Source of the DNA: Ricordea florida
Taxonomy: Eukaryota > Cnidaria > Anthozoa > Corallimorpharia > Ricordeidae
Direction: 5' to 3'
DNA: 64,000 nt
Assembly: GCA_949710005.1 (NCBI GenBank)
Contig: OX453275.1
Span: 29,277,218 to 29,341,217, forward strand
Below, piece after piece: positions 34,156 through 47,200 of this stretch. The position numbers and the translations under genes were made by a program. The notes beneath the pieces are model-generated. The model was not told the DNA's origin. It saw only the letters and a list, made by a program, of their open reading frames with translations, and did no database searches. The first letter of the stretch is position 1; the number at the start of each line of letters is the position of its first letter.

Positions 34156-35212
34156 AGCCCTTGAGGGCGAAGGGTCTAATTGTTTTAGTATCACCCAACT
34201 AGTCGGAGAGAAAAAGCAATAATAAAGTTAGCAAATGCAAGTTGAAGAAAGATTTATTTGGGAATAAAACAAAAGAAAGCGCCACGAATTTCGCTACTCG
34301 AGGACTATTACTAATAGACCACTAGTAGCGTAGCCAATCAGATTGCGGCATTTGCATTAGTCCACTAGTTGGGTGATACTAATGAATAATACTCAAAAGT
34401 ATTAAAATAAATGATCGTAAGGTCAAATATCTGCATACAATAGAAAAAATAAAAGAATACCAAGTCCCTGGAAAACTTCAAAACCTTTTGAACACTTCAC
34501 TTTTTAGGTAGTTAGGAATTAATTCGTAAAATAGGGCGAGCAGAGAACAAGAAGGATGATGTCAGCCTGAGGATCAATCTTCACTGCATTAATCTACAGT
34601 AGATCTCATCGTCAGCTTGCACAGTATTATCATGGCATATTGTAAAGGTTAAAAATCTTTAACCAACAGTGGTTCAGACCATAGTCAATAAGAGACAAAA
34701 GTAGGTTTGGTAAACTAGACATGCTACTTAACATAAAACTCAAGGAATCTGCTAACCTAAGTTTATGCAAACACACAAAGGATTTGGAGAAAATTCCAAA
34801 GTACTTAACAAGTTGACTTTGCATGGTCAGTGTTAAGTTAGTCTGCACATTTAAAACAAAATGTACATGTAAGGGAATCTAATCACAGCAGAAAACATAA
34901 CAATAAGTTATATTAGGTAGACTGGCATACATTACTGCATGAAATCTTGTAGTTCATGGCAATATGCTCGAAGAGCTCTTCATGTGAAGTCCAGGATGAC
35001 ACAAGTGCTTCAGCAGTAGCAAGGTGTAACACTGTGTCATCGCTCACAACCCAGTCATCAATTCTAAGTGCTTTAAGTCCTCCACTCTTCTTTAAATCAT
35101 CATGAATAAGTTTTCCAGAGCGACAAAACTCCCACTCCCCATTTTTATAGCCAAGAGCATCTCCTACTCCACTCAGTAACATGGCTGCCCTGTATTGCTC
35201 AAGGGTGGGCAT
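32635..35212 (-). CDS. ADPRH: ADP-ribosylarginine hydrolase
   Basis: Cytosolic ARH1-type enzyme that removes ADP-ribose from arginine on proteins, using a binuclear magnesium centre. Three exons on the minus strand, 35212-34931, 34045-33817 and 33203-32635, with GT/AG ends and consistent phases, give 359 residues; human ARH1 has 357. Landmarks: LLSGVGDALGYKNGEWEF near the N-terminus, metal ligands in VSDDT (Asp58, Asp59), [55 protein letters not shown], and the second metal motif HGGDSDTT (Asp305, Asp307). All key residues are present. The frame extends upstream to ATGs at 35242/35245; I chose the ATG nearest the family N-terminus. Confidence 0.95.
34081..34382. repeat. Two adjacent inverted-repeat elements in ADPRH intron 1
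   Basis: The first (34081-34182) has ends ACAATTAGACCC and GGGTCTAATTGT with inner GGGCTACGGGTCAATAGCCC pairing. The second (34186-34382) has ends TTTAGTATCACCCAACTAGT and ACTAGTTGGGTGATACTAA. Confidence 0.75.
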
Positions 35213-37462
35213 CTTGTCAGCTAAGAGGGACACGGCTACCATCAATAGTTTATTTAAAACCGTAATTATTGTATTCTGCAGCTGCCTTCAGATGTTACAA
35301 GCGTCATATGGAACATCGATGGCTCGCTGCGAAGATGCTTGGACCCAGTATCCCCCAACGAAACTATCGCTTAACCGTAACAGATGATTCAGTATTGCGT
35401 GACAGCATCGTGTGTACACGGAAAGAGACAAAGTTTCTCTGCAGTTTAGAATTTTGTTTAGAAAACAAGGAATTCCATGTTGTAAGTCTTAAACATGATT
35501 CTTACTGTCTTATACCCTTTGGAAAAAAGAATTTTTCGCTCAACTTCACGTTTACATAGGACCGAGCACGGCTTGACTGGGACGGCGGAGCCGCGGGGCT
35601 GGGGGGGCTTTAGCCCCCCCACTTTTGAGGAGGATGACATTTTATTTTGTTTAAGCTACAACTTTATACAAGCCTCGTCGGAAACGTTTCGCCTTTACGT
35701 ATTTTTAACATTTTTTCAGCGTGTGCTTCCTTCCCACAGACGGGAAGCTTGTGTCCAAAAACCGCAGGTTAGCGTTGGAGACCGGAAGGCTGAGAAATAA
35801 CCTCCAAAATATTGCTGTAAACATTAAAAGTACCTTTCATTTTACGCTTTATCCAGGCTAATTATTTCAAGAAGTATGTCGCGGAGAATGTTGTAAATAC
35901 GATTTCCGAGACTCTAGATTTCAAAATTTTCTGGAGGACGATGCCCCCAGACCCCGCTACAAACTCACGCCTCCGGCGCTCATTTTCAGCTCCCCCACTT
36001 CAAAATACGCTCCGCCGCCCCTGCTTGACAACTCATGACGAAAATGCCCTCTAAAATGGAAATGGTAATTAAGAATGCAAAGAAAGCCAATTATCATTGT
36101 GAAGGCACCATCACTACAGTATGTCACTATAAAACAACAAAAATAACAGCAAAAATAGAACAACAAAAAAAAAAACAATAAAAAACAAACCTGAATGGGC
36201 AACATCTCGATCTACACTGTGTCACTACGAAAAGCGTGTTACTAATAAAGGTGGATGGAAAAGAAAAATATTTAAAACGTCGAAACCAGTGCAGGTTTTG
36301 GTCTATACGTCCTCCATCAGTGTTATGAATGCTAGAAAGGTTACGAATGGTGTAAATGTATTTTTCTGGGTGTAGACAGAAGCCTGTACCTGTCAATCGC
36401 AAAGACTGGAAGCATGGCTACCTTAGCAAGCTATCTGTTCCATAAGGGGTAAGCTTTTCACATTATGCTCATGCCAAATTTGGTATTTTACTCTTTTTTG
36501 CACAACCAAGCAAACTAAGACAACAGAGAATACATTGAAATTATTAATAGCTAACCTGACCATGTTTGACAATGAACAAGACCAAAGACACCACAGGTAT
36601 CCCTTTTGAGGTGGGGGAGGGGTGAGGCTCTGATTTTCTTCCAAGAGGCTACCCTTTCAATTCATTTGGTACACAAGAAAGCATTTTAAAAGTGGTAGTT
36701 ACAGGGATATTTTGATATAATCAGATTACAATAACTTGACTCTTTTTTCATTTTTTTTTAAATCTATATAAACTCTCCCAAGCATTGATTTAACAGGTGT
36801 CAGAAAAAATATGATACATATTTAAGAAATACAAATTACAATGTACATATAGAGAATGATAAATGGCATTTCTGAAATAATTTACAATTGTGATTAAAGA
36901 TAAATTAGTATTAAAGAAAGAAAGGAGTGGACATAAAGGAAAACAAATGATTTAAATACAAGGTTGATTGTGTGAAGTTTGGAACACCTAAATAGTTTAT
37001 GGAGTGGAGTTTATCAAGTGGGTGACCCAAAGCTACTAAATTTAGCAAAAGGAATAAAGTTAAATAAACAAATTAGGTTAAAAGAATTACTTCAAGATCC
37101 AACTATAAAAACATTAATTACATTTTAACTTAAGAACTAATTATAACTGTCAATACATTTTTTCTTATTGTTTTACAAAATCTAGAAAATGGAGTAATTT
37201 GGTTGATAGTTATTGGTAGTGGGTTCAAGAGGTAAGGTTGGTTTCATGTTTAAGAAAGGTACAGTGTAATGAAGAGAGTGAATACCATATTGGGTAGTTC
37301 AAATTGATTTTGTAAACAGATTTCCATTCACTGACTGACATGTAATCTCAATACTGAAAGTAAATAAGATTGATCAAATGATTTAAATTACTAAAATATT
37401 TTTCATGAATGTGAATACACAAAAATTTCCTATATGTGAACCGAAAAAAAAGATTTAAGTTA

Positions 37463-37626
37463 TGTATGCAACTTAAGCAGTTGTGAAAACAAGACCTGAA
37501 AAAATTCAGGCTTGAATGGCTCAAATGGTTGAAGCAAATTGCCCCCGAGTCCCTAGGTTATCAGTTCAAATCTTGTTCAAGCCTAAAATTTTCTTGTTCT
37601 TATCTTCACAACTGCTTAAGTTGCAT
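37463..37626. repeat. TIR element with a tRNA-like centre
   Basis: ATGCAACTTAAGCAGTTGTG at the left and its complement at the right enclose CAGGCTTGAATGGCTCAAAT and GTTATCAGTTCAAATC, the latter like a B box. Related text recurs near 54180-54300. Confidence 0.6.
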
Positions 37627-37929
37627 AGTATGCTGTGACCACCTTTCATTTATTTGAAAGATCATCCTATTGAAACAAAAAAATCGAAAATTGAATCTGG
37701 TAAGAAACTGCCAACAATTAATCACCATAACTGTGTAACCAGAGAAGTATGGTACTTATGAGTTTTAGAGTCTGCCATTCCTGCATTATGGCCTTAAGCT
37801 GATTTCCTTGAAATCATCTGGCCATACTTTCTTGGCCAGTCTTATGTGAGACAATTTTGCATACAAATAAGTAACAAATTTGCCTGTTTCCACCTCTTGA
37901 TATGGAAATGATATGAAGATCTTTCTATA

Positions 37930-38570
37930 CAAACCTTGGCATTTTGAGCAATCTGATTGGCTCACCAGCTCAGGATATTCAACACTATTTCACCTCCTTG
38001 GAGTTGAATAGTTGCCAGGGTTCTGGGTAATACTTCTGCAAGTGTGTTTTGTGTCAGAGAAAGAAACTTAAAACAGTGTATAAGAAAAAAACTCTTGCTT
38101 CACAGGTGTTTCTGTGAGATGGCACTAGGGAGGTGAAACAAACATGAAAACGGTGAACATGTCAACCAGGAAGGCACCCAACAATAGTGCCAGTGAATGA
38201 CACAATTAAACTGCAAGAAAAAAATACAGTCTGGTAAGTTTCTCTGTCATACATCTTTTGCTAAACAGGACGCAAGTGTTGAATGGCAAAATTTCCTTTC
38301 AAAACTCTGAATGAAATTCCAACAGTAACGATTGAAATATTTTACCATTTGAAAGGAAAAGGAAATGAAACGAGTCTGCCGCCAACAGTACAATAGGTAA
38401 GAAATAAATTTTTTTTCAGTGGTGTCATTGTTATGTTTGTTTAAAGTCCTTACTGAAGTTGGTTCACTGGTATATACTAAAACAATCATTCCCTTGAATC
38501 TTCATGAAGAGTGGCTTTAGAAATATTTACCTCAGTTTCTGAGAATAACTGTTAATTATTCACGGAGTTG
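37930..38570. repeat. Dispersed repeat R4, second locus
   Basis: CCTTGGCATTTTGAGCAATC, TTGGCTCACC and later GAGTGGCTTTAGAAATATTT match the 5150-5540 region in the same order. Confidence 0.6.
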
Positions 38571-38675
38571 TTTAGTCTTGTGCAATGAGGAAATTTCGTG
38601 ATCCTCATTAGGAATCATCATATCCCACTTGAGGATAATGTCTTTCTAGTTCAGATTTAAAATGGTTCAGTTGAT

Positions 38676-40366
38676 CTATTTCAGGTTAAGCTCCATTTTC
38701 AGAAACATCTTCATATTCTCATCTGGAATTTCCTCCACAGCAGTACGAGCAGCAGAGTCATCATGGTACATGTTCAGTAATTCCTCTGCATGTTGAATCA
38801 GAACACAGTTCTGACATCCACTCATACAACACAACTCCAGTGGAGGAGGTGGGGGTGTAGGTGGTGGGGGTGATAGCAGGGATACCTGATCCTGTGAACT
38901 GTTTGCATCTTTAGCAGACTCTTGGGAGCCTAAACCAACATATTTAGCACAAGGTTAACTTCAGTCCCAACAACTCCACTCATACCAAGGAGCACACAAG
39001 TGATTCTTTACACTGAAGGCTGTTGCACTTTCTTTTACTCATACTCCTAAAGTTGGATAACTTATTAAGTGTATGTAAAATTGCTGAGTAAATAAAGTGG
39101 TTATCTCAGATTAGTACCCGTTATTTAAACCTGTCCTTTGAACAGCCCAACCCTGACTTTTTTTCATGGAAGCTAAAAAAATTACTTATCCCTGGTGGCA
39201 AAAGTCTATTTTTACTCTTATTTTTTCTATTCTGTCTAAAGCAGGGATACAGTCAAAACGTTTCTGATCACCTTTCCACAATTAAGACTTTCTTATGCAT
39301 TCAGTCTTTCTGAAAATGTCAGTTCTGCCAATTGGTAAGAGTTGGCGAAACATGCCCAATCTACCACAATTACCTCTGCAATATGGCCTCAAAATTAACA
39401 AGTGAGATATAGTGTGCACATATAATTCCACTCCCTACCAGGGTGGCCTTGTTTTTTATCTGGTCAGCTGTTACAGAAGGCTCTTTGATGTAACAATTCT
39501 ATGGTTATCTTGCATTGGATAACTCTAGGGTTGGGTTGTATTGTTCTGTTAACTAAGATATACAATAACTTGTAAATTTGTTACATAAACCACAATCTGG
39601 TTAAATTTCCATATCACTCCATATTAATTAAGCAGGCTGTAGCTGTTCTTTTAGTGTGATGCATGTGTAAACTTTTCTTGTTTTCAAAGAACAAAACAGC
39701 AGCACTGCTACAGTATGCATAATGAAGTATGAGGTGATATGTGAATCTGGTCCACAATGCTCCTACTACACTTACTTGACAAGAAGGATCTTATCAAACC
39801 CTGTTAAATAAAATTAAATACTTTAACATGGAAGTAATGTGTAAAACTGTAATGGAAGTACTGTAATGTATTATATCTCTCAGTTAGTACGCGCGCTGTG
39901 ATTGGTCAATTTAGCAGGCCGTACTTCACTGTACGGCCCGCTAAAGTTTGTTCTGGTCGCCAAAATGACTCCAGAGATATAATAAATATCTTATTAACCT
40001 CGTTTTCTCGGTCCGTACTGTAAAATACAGATCCTCGTTTTTTCCCGTTGATTTATGGCCCGCGCGCTTTGTGGGCCATAAATCGACGGGAAAAAACTCG
40101 GTCCGTATTTTACAGTACGGACCTTGAACTCGATTAATAAGAGGTATGTATTGTCCTATGAATTGACAATTCATTTGCCACCCAAAAAAGAGAATAGAAT
40201 TATATTTTGCTTAAAGTACAAAACTGAGTGTTTTAAATGGTGCTTCCTAAACAGATGCCTTTTAAACTTTATTTAGTAGGGCGTGTTCCCGGTGTCATGG
40301 TCTATTGGTCTGATTGTAATGCGCATATGATTATTAATATAGAATATGTGCAATATAAATGGAGTA

Positions 40367-40406
<40 letters not shown>

Positions 40407-41003
40407 TAGCTTGTTTCTTACTTATTTATCTTTTTCTTATTTAGACTACACAGTATATGGTTTTTTTTTTTTGGCTGTGAGTGACGTAGAACAAAGAAAA
40501 CAAAGGAGACAAAACAATGGAGACTAGGAAAAAAATACTGAAAAAAAAAAAAAAAAAAAACAAAGAAAATCTTCACAGGTTTTTACACCGAGGTAAGCCC
40601 GAATTTTGTTGAATCCAGATGTTAAATTCCATGGTTGTTCGTTATAAAAACGACAACAAAGATGAATGTTTTTTTCTCGCAATATGAATCTGTGCAACTA
40701 ATTTATCACTTCGCTCAGCCAAGCTAGAAGGAGAGAGAATATTGTACCTCGGAACAGTGGTTATCTCGGTACGAAGTCACCGTACACCATAGACTGAACA
40801 ACAACGGGAACTCAACACAAAACGAAAGTCTCAAAAGTATAATAACGACTTTTTTTGGTGAAACGACAATTAACTGAACAGCCGGACTACAGCTTCACAA
40901 ATGACGTATCGTGAATCCGTTCTTTAAAATAATTCTACGCTCTCACCTTCCTTAATCTTAGAACTTCTGTTGCATAAAGCGAGAAACGGGAAATTCTTAA
41001 CAT
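38676..41003 (-). CDS. OXLD1: OXLD1-like oxidoreductase-like domain protein
   Basis: The terminal exon (38929-38676) encodes a proline run, then LELCCMSGCQNC, VLIQHAEELLNMYHDD, and an acidic stretch ending PDENMKMFLKMELNLK before the stop. CCMSGCxNC with the following helix is the hallmark of the oxidoreductase-like domain of OXLD1, a small mitochondrial protein of unclear reaction. A candidate first exon is 41003-40947, coding MLRISRFSLYATEVLRLRK, a plausible mitochondrial targeting sequence ending at a GAAG|GTGAGA donor. Its phase (0) does not match the acceptor at 38929 (needs one carried base). So a middle exon is missed, another acceptor is used, or the start differs. The last exon is secure; the 5' model is not. 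Confidence 0.78.
39870..40143. repeat. Fold-back element F2, copy 2
   Basis: Nearly identical to 2401-2681: TTATATCTCTCAGTTAGTAC to CTCGATTAATAAGA. The central loop is a few bases shorter. It lies in the OXLD1 intron. Confidence 0.85.
40369..40407. repeat. (ATT)n microsatellite
   Basis: About 13 ATT units. Confidence 0.9.
40478..40600 (+). repeat. Dispersed repeat R1
   Basis: GTGAGTGACGTAGAACAAAG to CACAGGTTTTTACACCGAGG with an internal A-run; matches 20448-20560. Confidence 0.8.
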
Positions 41004-41265
41004 TCAAACAGTGCAGTAAAGTAAAGAGGTTTGTTTCGTTAACGTTTCGTCAACAGCTCGTCTCTTCCGCCATCTTGAAAGTTGTCGTACCCATTCCTCC
41101 ACCGTGAAGCCGCTGAATTTATTCCTTTTGTCTTGTCCCTTTTCTACAATGGCATCTCCTGGGTTATGTTCGGTGTAAAACGGTGTGAAGACTTTCTTTG
41201 TTTTAGGCCATTGTTACATCTCCTTCCCAAGAAACCTACTAAGAAGAGCTCCAAGGGAAGCCTGA
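41004..41265. promoter_or_regulatory. Shared divergent promoter region, OXLD1 / CCDC137
   Basis: About 260 bases between the candidate OXLD1 start and the CCDC137 start. It contains GCCATCTTG (YY1-like, about 41069-41077). A bidirectional promoter is inferred from the head-to-head spacing. Confidence 0.55.
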
Positions 41266-44200
41266 ATGGGTCGTATAAGCAGATATAAGAAGATCAAGTC
41301 GTGTGACCCATTTTATAAAGGCCCAAAGAAGGAGGCTATCCTGAAATTGTGAGTCGATCGATAAAACCCTCATTATCATAAAGTACAGCGTAACAAGTAT
41401 TGAGTACCAAATTCGTTTTCATCTGTTGAATAATGTTTAATACAACTTGATCATTTTAAGCCCTGGTTTGCTATCTTGATAGCCGGCGTGTCGATAACTG
41501 TTGTTTATGTTACTCTGATACCATGCACGTGGTCACAACAAATCGGCCAGATTGCTGGAACATTTCTGCCAGATTGAGTCTTTTTACTAAATTTCGTTGG
41601 TGATAAATTTGACTTCAATTTTAAGGTGTTCACATCTCATATTCACTTGAAAATGAGTCTCAGTACAGTAAATGCAAATTATTGCTAGTCCATGGGTTGT
41701 TTTAAGGTCAAAGGCAGGTTAATCTTTTTCAATAAAATGACTCACCTTGTTCCTTTTTGGTATGTTATGTTGTCCGCTTGATTCTGAGGCCATTCAAGAG
41801 CGATTTTTTTATTACCAGCTAGTAGAAAACTGAAATGGAATTAACTTACAAGAGTCGCTTTTGCATCGCCTGAGATCTGAGTGAACAATATCAAATACAG
41901 TAGCATAACAAAATCTATTTTTAAAGGAAAAAGATTAAATTTTCTTGGACGTGAAAACAAAACTACTGGAATTTCAAACAAACCCTTTTAAACTGGGGAC
42001 TTGGGCCACCTGTGGATTTGGCTGTTTTCTGGCCAACACCAATACTCCTGCCTGATCAGTATAACTACCCACTTGGGAATGGCTCGAAAGGTATAGCTAC
42101 AAACATGGAAATAGCCTGAACAGTGTTAAGCTACATACATGGGAATGGCCTAAACAGTATAGCTATACACATGGGAATAACCTGAACAGTATAGATATAT
42201 GCATGGGAATGACCTGAACAGCGCAGGTACCCACATGGGAATGGCCTGAACAGTGTAGGTACACACATGGGAATGGCCTGTACAGTACAACTACTCTATT
42301 AAGGATGTTGGTGGTTTAGTGTACTACCTATGTTTCTGGGCCACTCTTGGACCCTGAGACACCCACATGGAATCATTATTATTACCTTAAATGTGATGTT
42401 TGAATACTGAACTTACACGTATTGTGACAAAAATTATATAAAACAAGAATATTCATTTATAGGATTTGTATTTGGATAAGGTTTTGTAGACATGAGTATG
42501 AAATGGTAACACCCCTTGTTTAATTTTGGCATAGACAGATCAAGGATTTTGACAACAGGGTTTTGGGAATTCTCTGTTTAAGGGGCACCCCTCTTGGGCG
42601 TTAAAATGTTATTAAAACTTTCAGCCTGGACTCATGGATCGACCCCACCATCTTGCAATTAGAATTATAATGTCCAATGTTTGGAGGGTTTGGGTATTCT
42701 GAAAGCATCCATTTTTTGTTTATATGCAAATGTATTTTGTAAACATATTTAATACTGTTAAGTGTACAGGTCATTGATTTATATTTTGAAAGAACATGTT
42801 TTAGTTTAAAACCAAGTTATTGTCTTGTTGTAGAAGAGATTTCCCTGGTAAGAATTTTAAACCAGATGAACAAGAAATTCCTAAAGCTGCCAGGGATCTT
42901 TTGAGGAGACAGCAGATGTTGAAAAACCATGGATTCAAAAGGAAGAAACATGAAAACATCAAACAAGGTTAGTAGAGTAAAAGGCCAGTAGGTCTGGAAC
43001 TGGAATCTTCGTGGAGAAAAGGTGGATGTTTTTAAACAAATTAGTTACAATAGTGTCATTCTATTTACCAAGTAGTACCTGGTAATACTTGTTCCTTTAC
43101 TAGATTCTAAAAAGTTTCAGAGGATTCAAGGGGAAAGCACGAAAACTTATTTCAACAGAATTGACCATGTAGCTGCTGGTGAAATTGCAAAATCCTTGAA
43201 GGAATCAAAGAGGATAAGAAAAGGGAGGAAGAAGTGAGTTTATATTACATATCTTTTGATGTCAGGCTTTCCAGAAACAATTGCGATTAAAAACCTGTTT
43301 TGCTGCAATTAAATTTGTAACCAATTCCTTTTCTGGAGAGATGTATCAGATGTGGTATTGTGTAAATTTGGTATCCCATAATCTATCCATGTGGGGACAC
43401 AGTAGTGTAGTGGTTAGCTTGTCAGACTTCCAAGAAGGAGTTCCCGAGTTTGAGCCTTGCTGGTGGCAGTGTGTTGTTTCCTTAGACTAGGCACTTAATT
43501 CCATGCTTTCTTTTGTCTCCACCCAGGTATATAAATTGGTACCAGCGATATATTATGCTGGGGGTAACCCTGCGTTGTACTAGCATCCTATCCAGGGGGG
43601 AATTAACAGTACTCCCAGCTGCTTCATGCTATTGTGTCTTTGACCCACCTTACCTAATCTGTCCATAACCCTAACCATCCTGTAATGTCTAATATATTAC
43701 TTTTTGGTCTGGAAAGGAGTTATCGTTCAACTCAGATTATTTTAATAATTATTTTAGATGAGGAATGATAGCACTCAGTTTAACCTGTTTGACGAATTAT
43801 ATGTTTTGTGGTTTAATAGGCCTTTTGCAGCTAAGCCATCACGTGACCTACTTTTCATAAAATTATGGGTTATAACTTAACAAATGCCAGAAATGGAAAG
43901 AGCGCATCGAAAATACCAAAATGGCCAAGTTTGAGGCCCCTGGCATTAAAGAGTAAGTTTATACGACAGCTTGAATTTTTGGAAAATTTAGAGGATTTGT
44001 ATGGAAAATGTTGCTGGAGAGCAAGACCTTGCTCTCCAGCAACATTTTCCATACAAATCCTCTAAATTTTCCAAAAATTCAAGCTGTCGTATAAACTTAC
44101 TCTTTAATGCCAGGGGCCTCAAACTTGGCCATTTTGGTATTTTCAATGCGCTCTTTCCATTTCTGGCATTCTTTAAGTTATAGCCCATAATATGAAAATT

Positions 44201-47200
44201 TTTTCGGAAAAATTTGGTCACGTGACCCCAGCTGCAAAAGGCCTATTTTATCTTTGGTCTGAAAAACAAAGGCAAATAAGATTTAAACCAAGGAAAAAAT
44301 TGGACCACAACATATACAATCTTGTTACTTTTTATTATTGTATAGTCCTGCTATACACATGTACTTCGCTGGTAAATTGGGAGTGTTATACCTTTGTATC
44401 CTATCCAATACTACAATTTGGTACCATTTTTTCCCTCCATTTATTTTGAGAAATGCAAGTTCATTACTTACTGAAACTAAACTCATTTATTCTGAGTAGT
44501 TTTTTGCTTGATTTAATTACTTTATTCTGTTTTTTAAAACTCTTTTGATGTGGCAAATAAATTGATGGTTGTTGTTTTATACCAGGCATCTGAAAGAAAG
44601 GAAAGAAAAATTGAAGGAAAAAAAGAAGTCATCAGATTGTTTTCCTGACTTTGATACCATGAAAGGTTTGTGTATGTTCTCAAACCAAAACTGCTTTTTT
44701 GTCATGTTTTGTGACATGTAAACTAGGTCAAAATTATGAAAAGTCTGCCCTTTGATTTGCCAATAGACCTAAAGTAACAAGGGTTTTAGGACACATCTGA
44801 ATGACTATTCAATTTCTCATTTGGAATTTATAATAAAGCAGTGATGTTTGCAGATGATGTTCGCTTTGGAGAAGTTGCTATGCAGCCACCATGTTTGACA
44901 GCAAAACCAAGAAAAGTAGCACAGACCAACAGGGTAATGAGAAAAGTTTGCTTTGCTTATATACCAGTAGATATGACTTGCTTGGGACAATGACAGTCCG
45001 GATATAGAAACACAGTCTTGTCCTTCTTCAATTTTGGGCCCGTTCTTAAAGATAAAATTACTGGTGGCTTGCCGTAGGGACACAAAAATGTGAGGTCAAA
45101 GCACGGGGAGGGGGGTTCAATCAACAAATGTCATAGTGGATAACCCTCCCCAAATCCGGACCTCATGAAAGTACTGTAAACAGATTTGTATTTATATTCT
45201 TTCACTTTCAAAGTCCTTCCATGTGGTAGGCGTAAAGGCTCTGTTTCCAACAGCGCATGCGTTTCATGCGGTTTTTATCAAACTCTGTTTTACTATGAAA
45301 CTTTGTTTATGTTTGTTTGGCGACGCTGAGATATGTAAACCGCCACACTTCAATACTTGAACTGGTTGAGCAATAATCCGTTCGCTGAAGGCTTTTCGAA
45401 CACTCTAATTACAGTGTATCATCTTCTTTATGTATATGAGTGCGGGGTTTTCTACTATGAACGGCGGGAAAGCTGGCAAGGGCAAGGAGCCATTCTTCGT
45501 ATAGCTACTGAATGTTACGGTAAATCCAGTTTATGTTATAATCAGATTTCAATTGCGTTTTCGGAAAAACAATATATTTTCGGTATTTTACATGAATTTG
45601 TGTTTGTGTATTTTGTAGTACCTGACTCATAAATTAGATTTCTCTTCTTCCATCAAATTTAACGATAGCGGCGGATAAAAATAATGTCAAGTTTAGAGAA
45701 TTTCGTGTGTAGCTCACTGTGTTTTTTTTTCTTTGTTTAAACTGACTTGCCATTGCGTGTAACACTTTTAGCTCCTTAGACCTTAGAAGTGAAAGACCTC
45801 TTCGGTTCGATCGTCTTTTCTTTATCGGACTCATATGTTTATAAGATCTGTGTTGCCGGTCTAACATAATCTCTAACGAAGGTTTGGAGGTTACTCGTGA
45901 TGATATGCTCAGAAAATGAATTGGTGGGATTTTCTACTTGGCACAAATTGAAAACACCAATTAAAAATCTAATTTATTTCGGATTATGCAGAAGGGCCAA
46001 AGAGACGGGAACAGTAGTACGGACTTCATCTCACGTTTGCTTGTGGTTCCACTTCGTGTTGACATATAACGGAGAAGGGTCAGTTAATAAGCGTGCTATC
46101 TAATTTTTGTGTGATTTATGTCGTCATATGGACAGATTTGTACGAAGAATTCCAGATACGCAAATAACACATTCTGAAATTCATCAGAGACAGAAAAAGC
46201 AGATTAAATTCTTTGGTTGCGCAGCTTGGTAAAAAGGGGTTTTCCCTTATTACTTATTCCGTGTTGTCATGCATGATTGTGGTCAGACGGAAGGGCTGTA
46301 AGATTTTACTTGTGCTCTCAAAGTCCTTTCGGATTTGTCTTCCATTTCAGTACAAATCAAAAGCAAATCAAAATTTAAGTAACAGAATCCAATGTTACGC
46401 CTTTAACTCATTTCTGTCACGCAAGTAAAATTTGGGTACATATATACCCAAGGAAGAAAAAAATTCGCAAAAAATTGCGTTACATCCGATTCCCTCCATA
46501 TTTGGAGAACAGGGAGGTTATAGACTTAGCCAATCACCGAGCGATTTTGGGCTAAAACACTTAAATGTGCCATACACGACGAATTTTTCATTTTTCACTT
46601 TCCGACCGTGAGTATGGCGTCCGTGTCGAAGAGAGCGCGAGTCGAGTATGTCGATCCAAATGACGTTCTAGAGATGATTTTGGATGGCGATGAAGATCCT
46701 GGTGGTATGTCTAGTGGCGAGGAAAGCGATTTAGATCGCCAGCTCGAAAATCAGAGCGAAGAATCAAGGTAAGCGATCAATAAACTTTCGAACACGAGGC
46801 TTCCCCAAAGTGACGCAGTTGCCCAGAGGTTTTTGAAATGCGAGGATATGCTCTTTAGCATGCCTTTTTTGCGTCTGAATTCTTGCCTATGTCATAAAAG
46901 ATATCTATGAATTCATATACGGGAGTACACAGCTCAATAATTTTGGAGGAAAGCTTCTTTTTGAGCGATATTTTGGTCTAACAAAAGGGGACGCGAAATA
47001 CGAGCCGACGCTAAAGTGATGTTGTGTTTCCATGGAGAGATGCGATCGGGTCGTGTTGCTTGATTTTGTTGTGTACGCGTTTGTGAATTGGCATTTGTTT
47101 TCTTATTTTTTGTGTGATTAAATTTTAAATAAAGCTAAGTAAAGTAGGGGTCCCTGCCACAGGTACCATCATGGAGACCAGAAGAGATTTTCCTCCTATT

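Larger units (their letters stand above)
35213..38675. other. Intergenic
   Basis: No recognisable gene. The stretch at 35560-36010 has GC-rich text (GGGGGGGCTTTAGCCCCCCC palindrome near 35600) probably of repeat origin. A SINE-like/TIR element lies at 37463-37626 and an R4 repeat at about 37930-38570. The rest is AT-rich. Confidence 0.5.

Noticed and set aside
35560..36010. Coding exon in the GC-rich stretch
   Set aside because: Frames are short and the palindromic GGGGGGGCTTTAGCCCCCCC text suggests repeat DNA.
43865..44221. Paired small frames on both strands
   Set aside because: They are mirror images caused by the giant inverted repeat, not genes.
45357..45632. 91-residue open frame in CCDC137 intron 5
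   Set aside because: Unrecognised; lies in an AT-rich intron between repeats.
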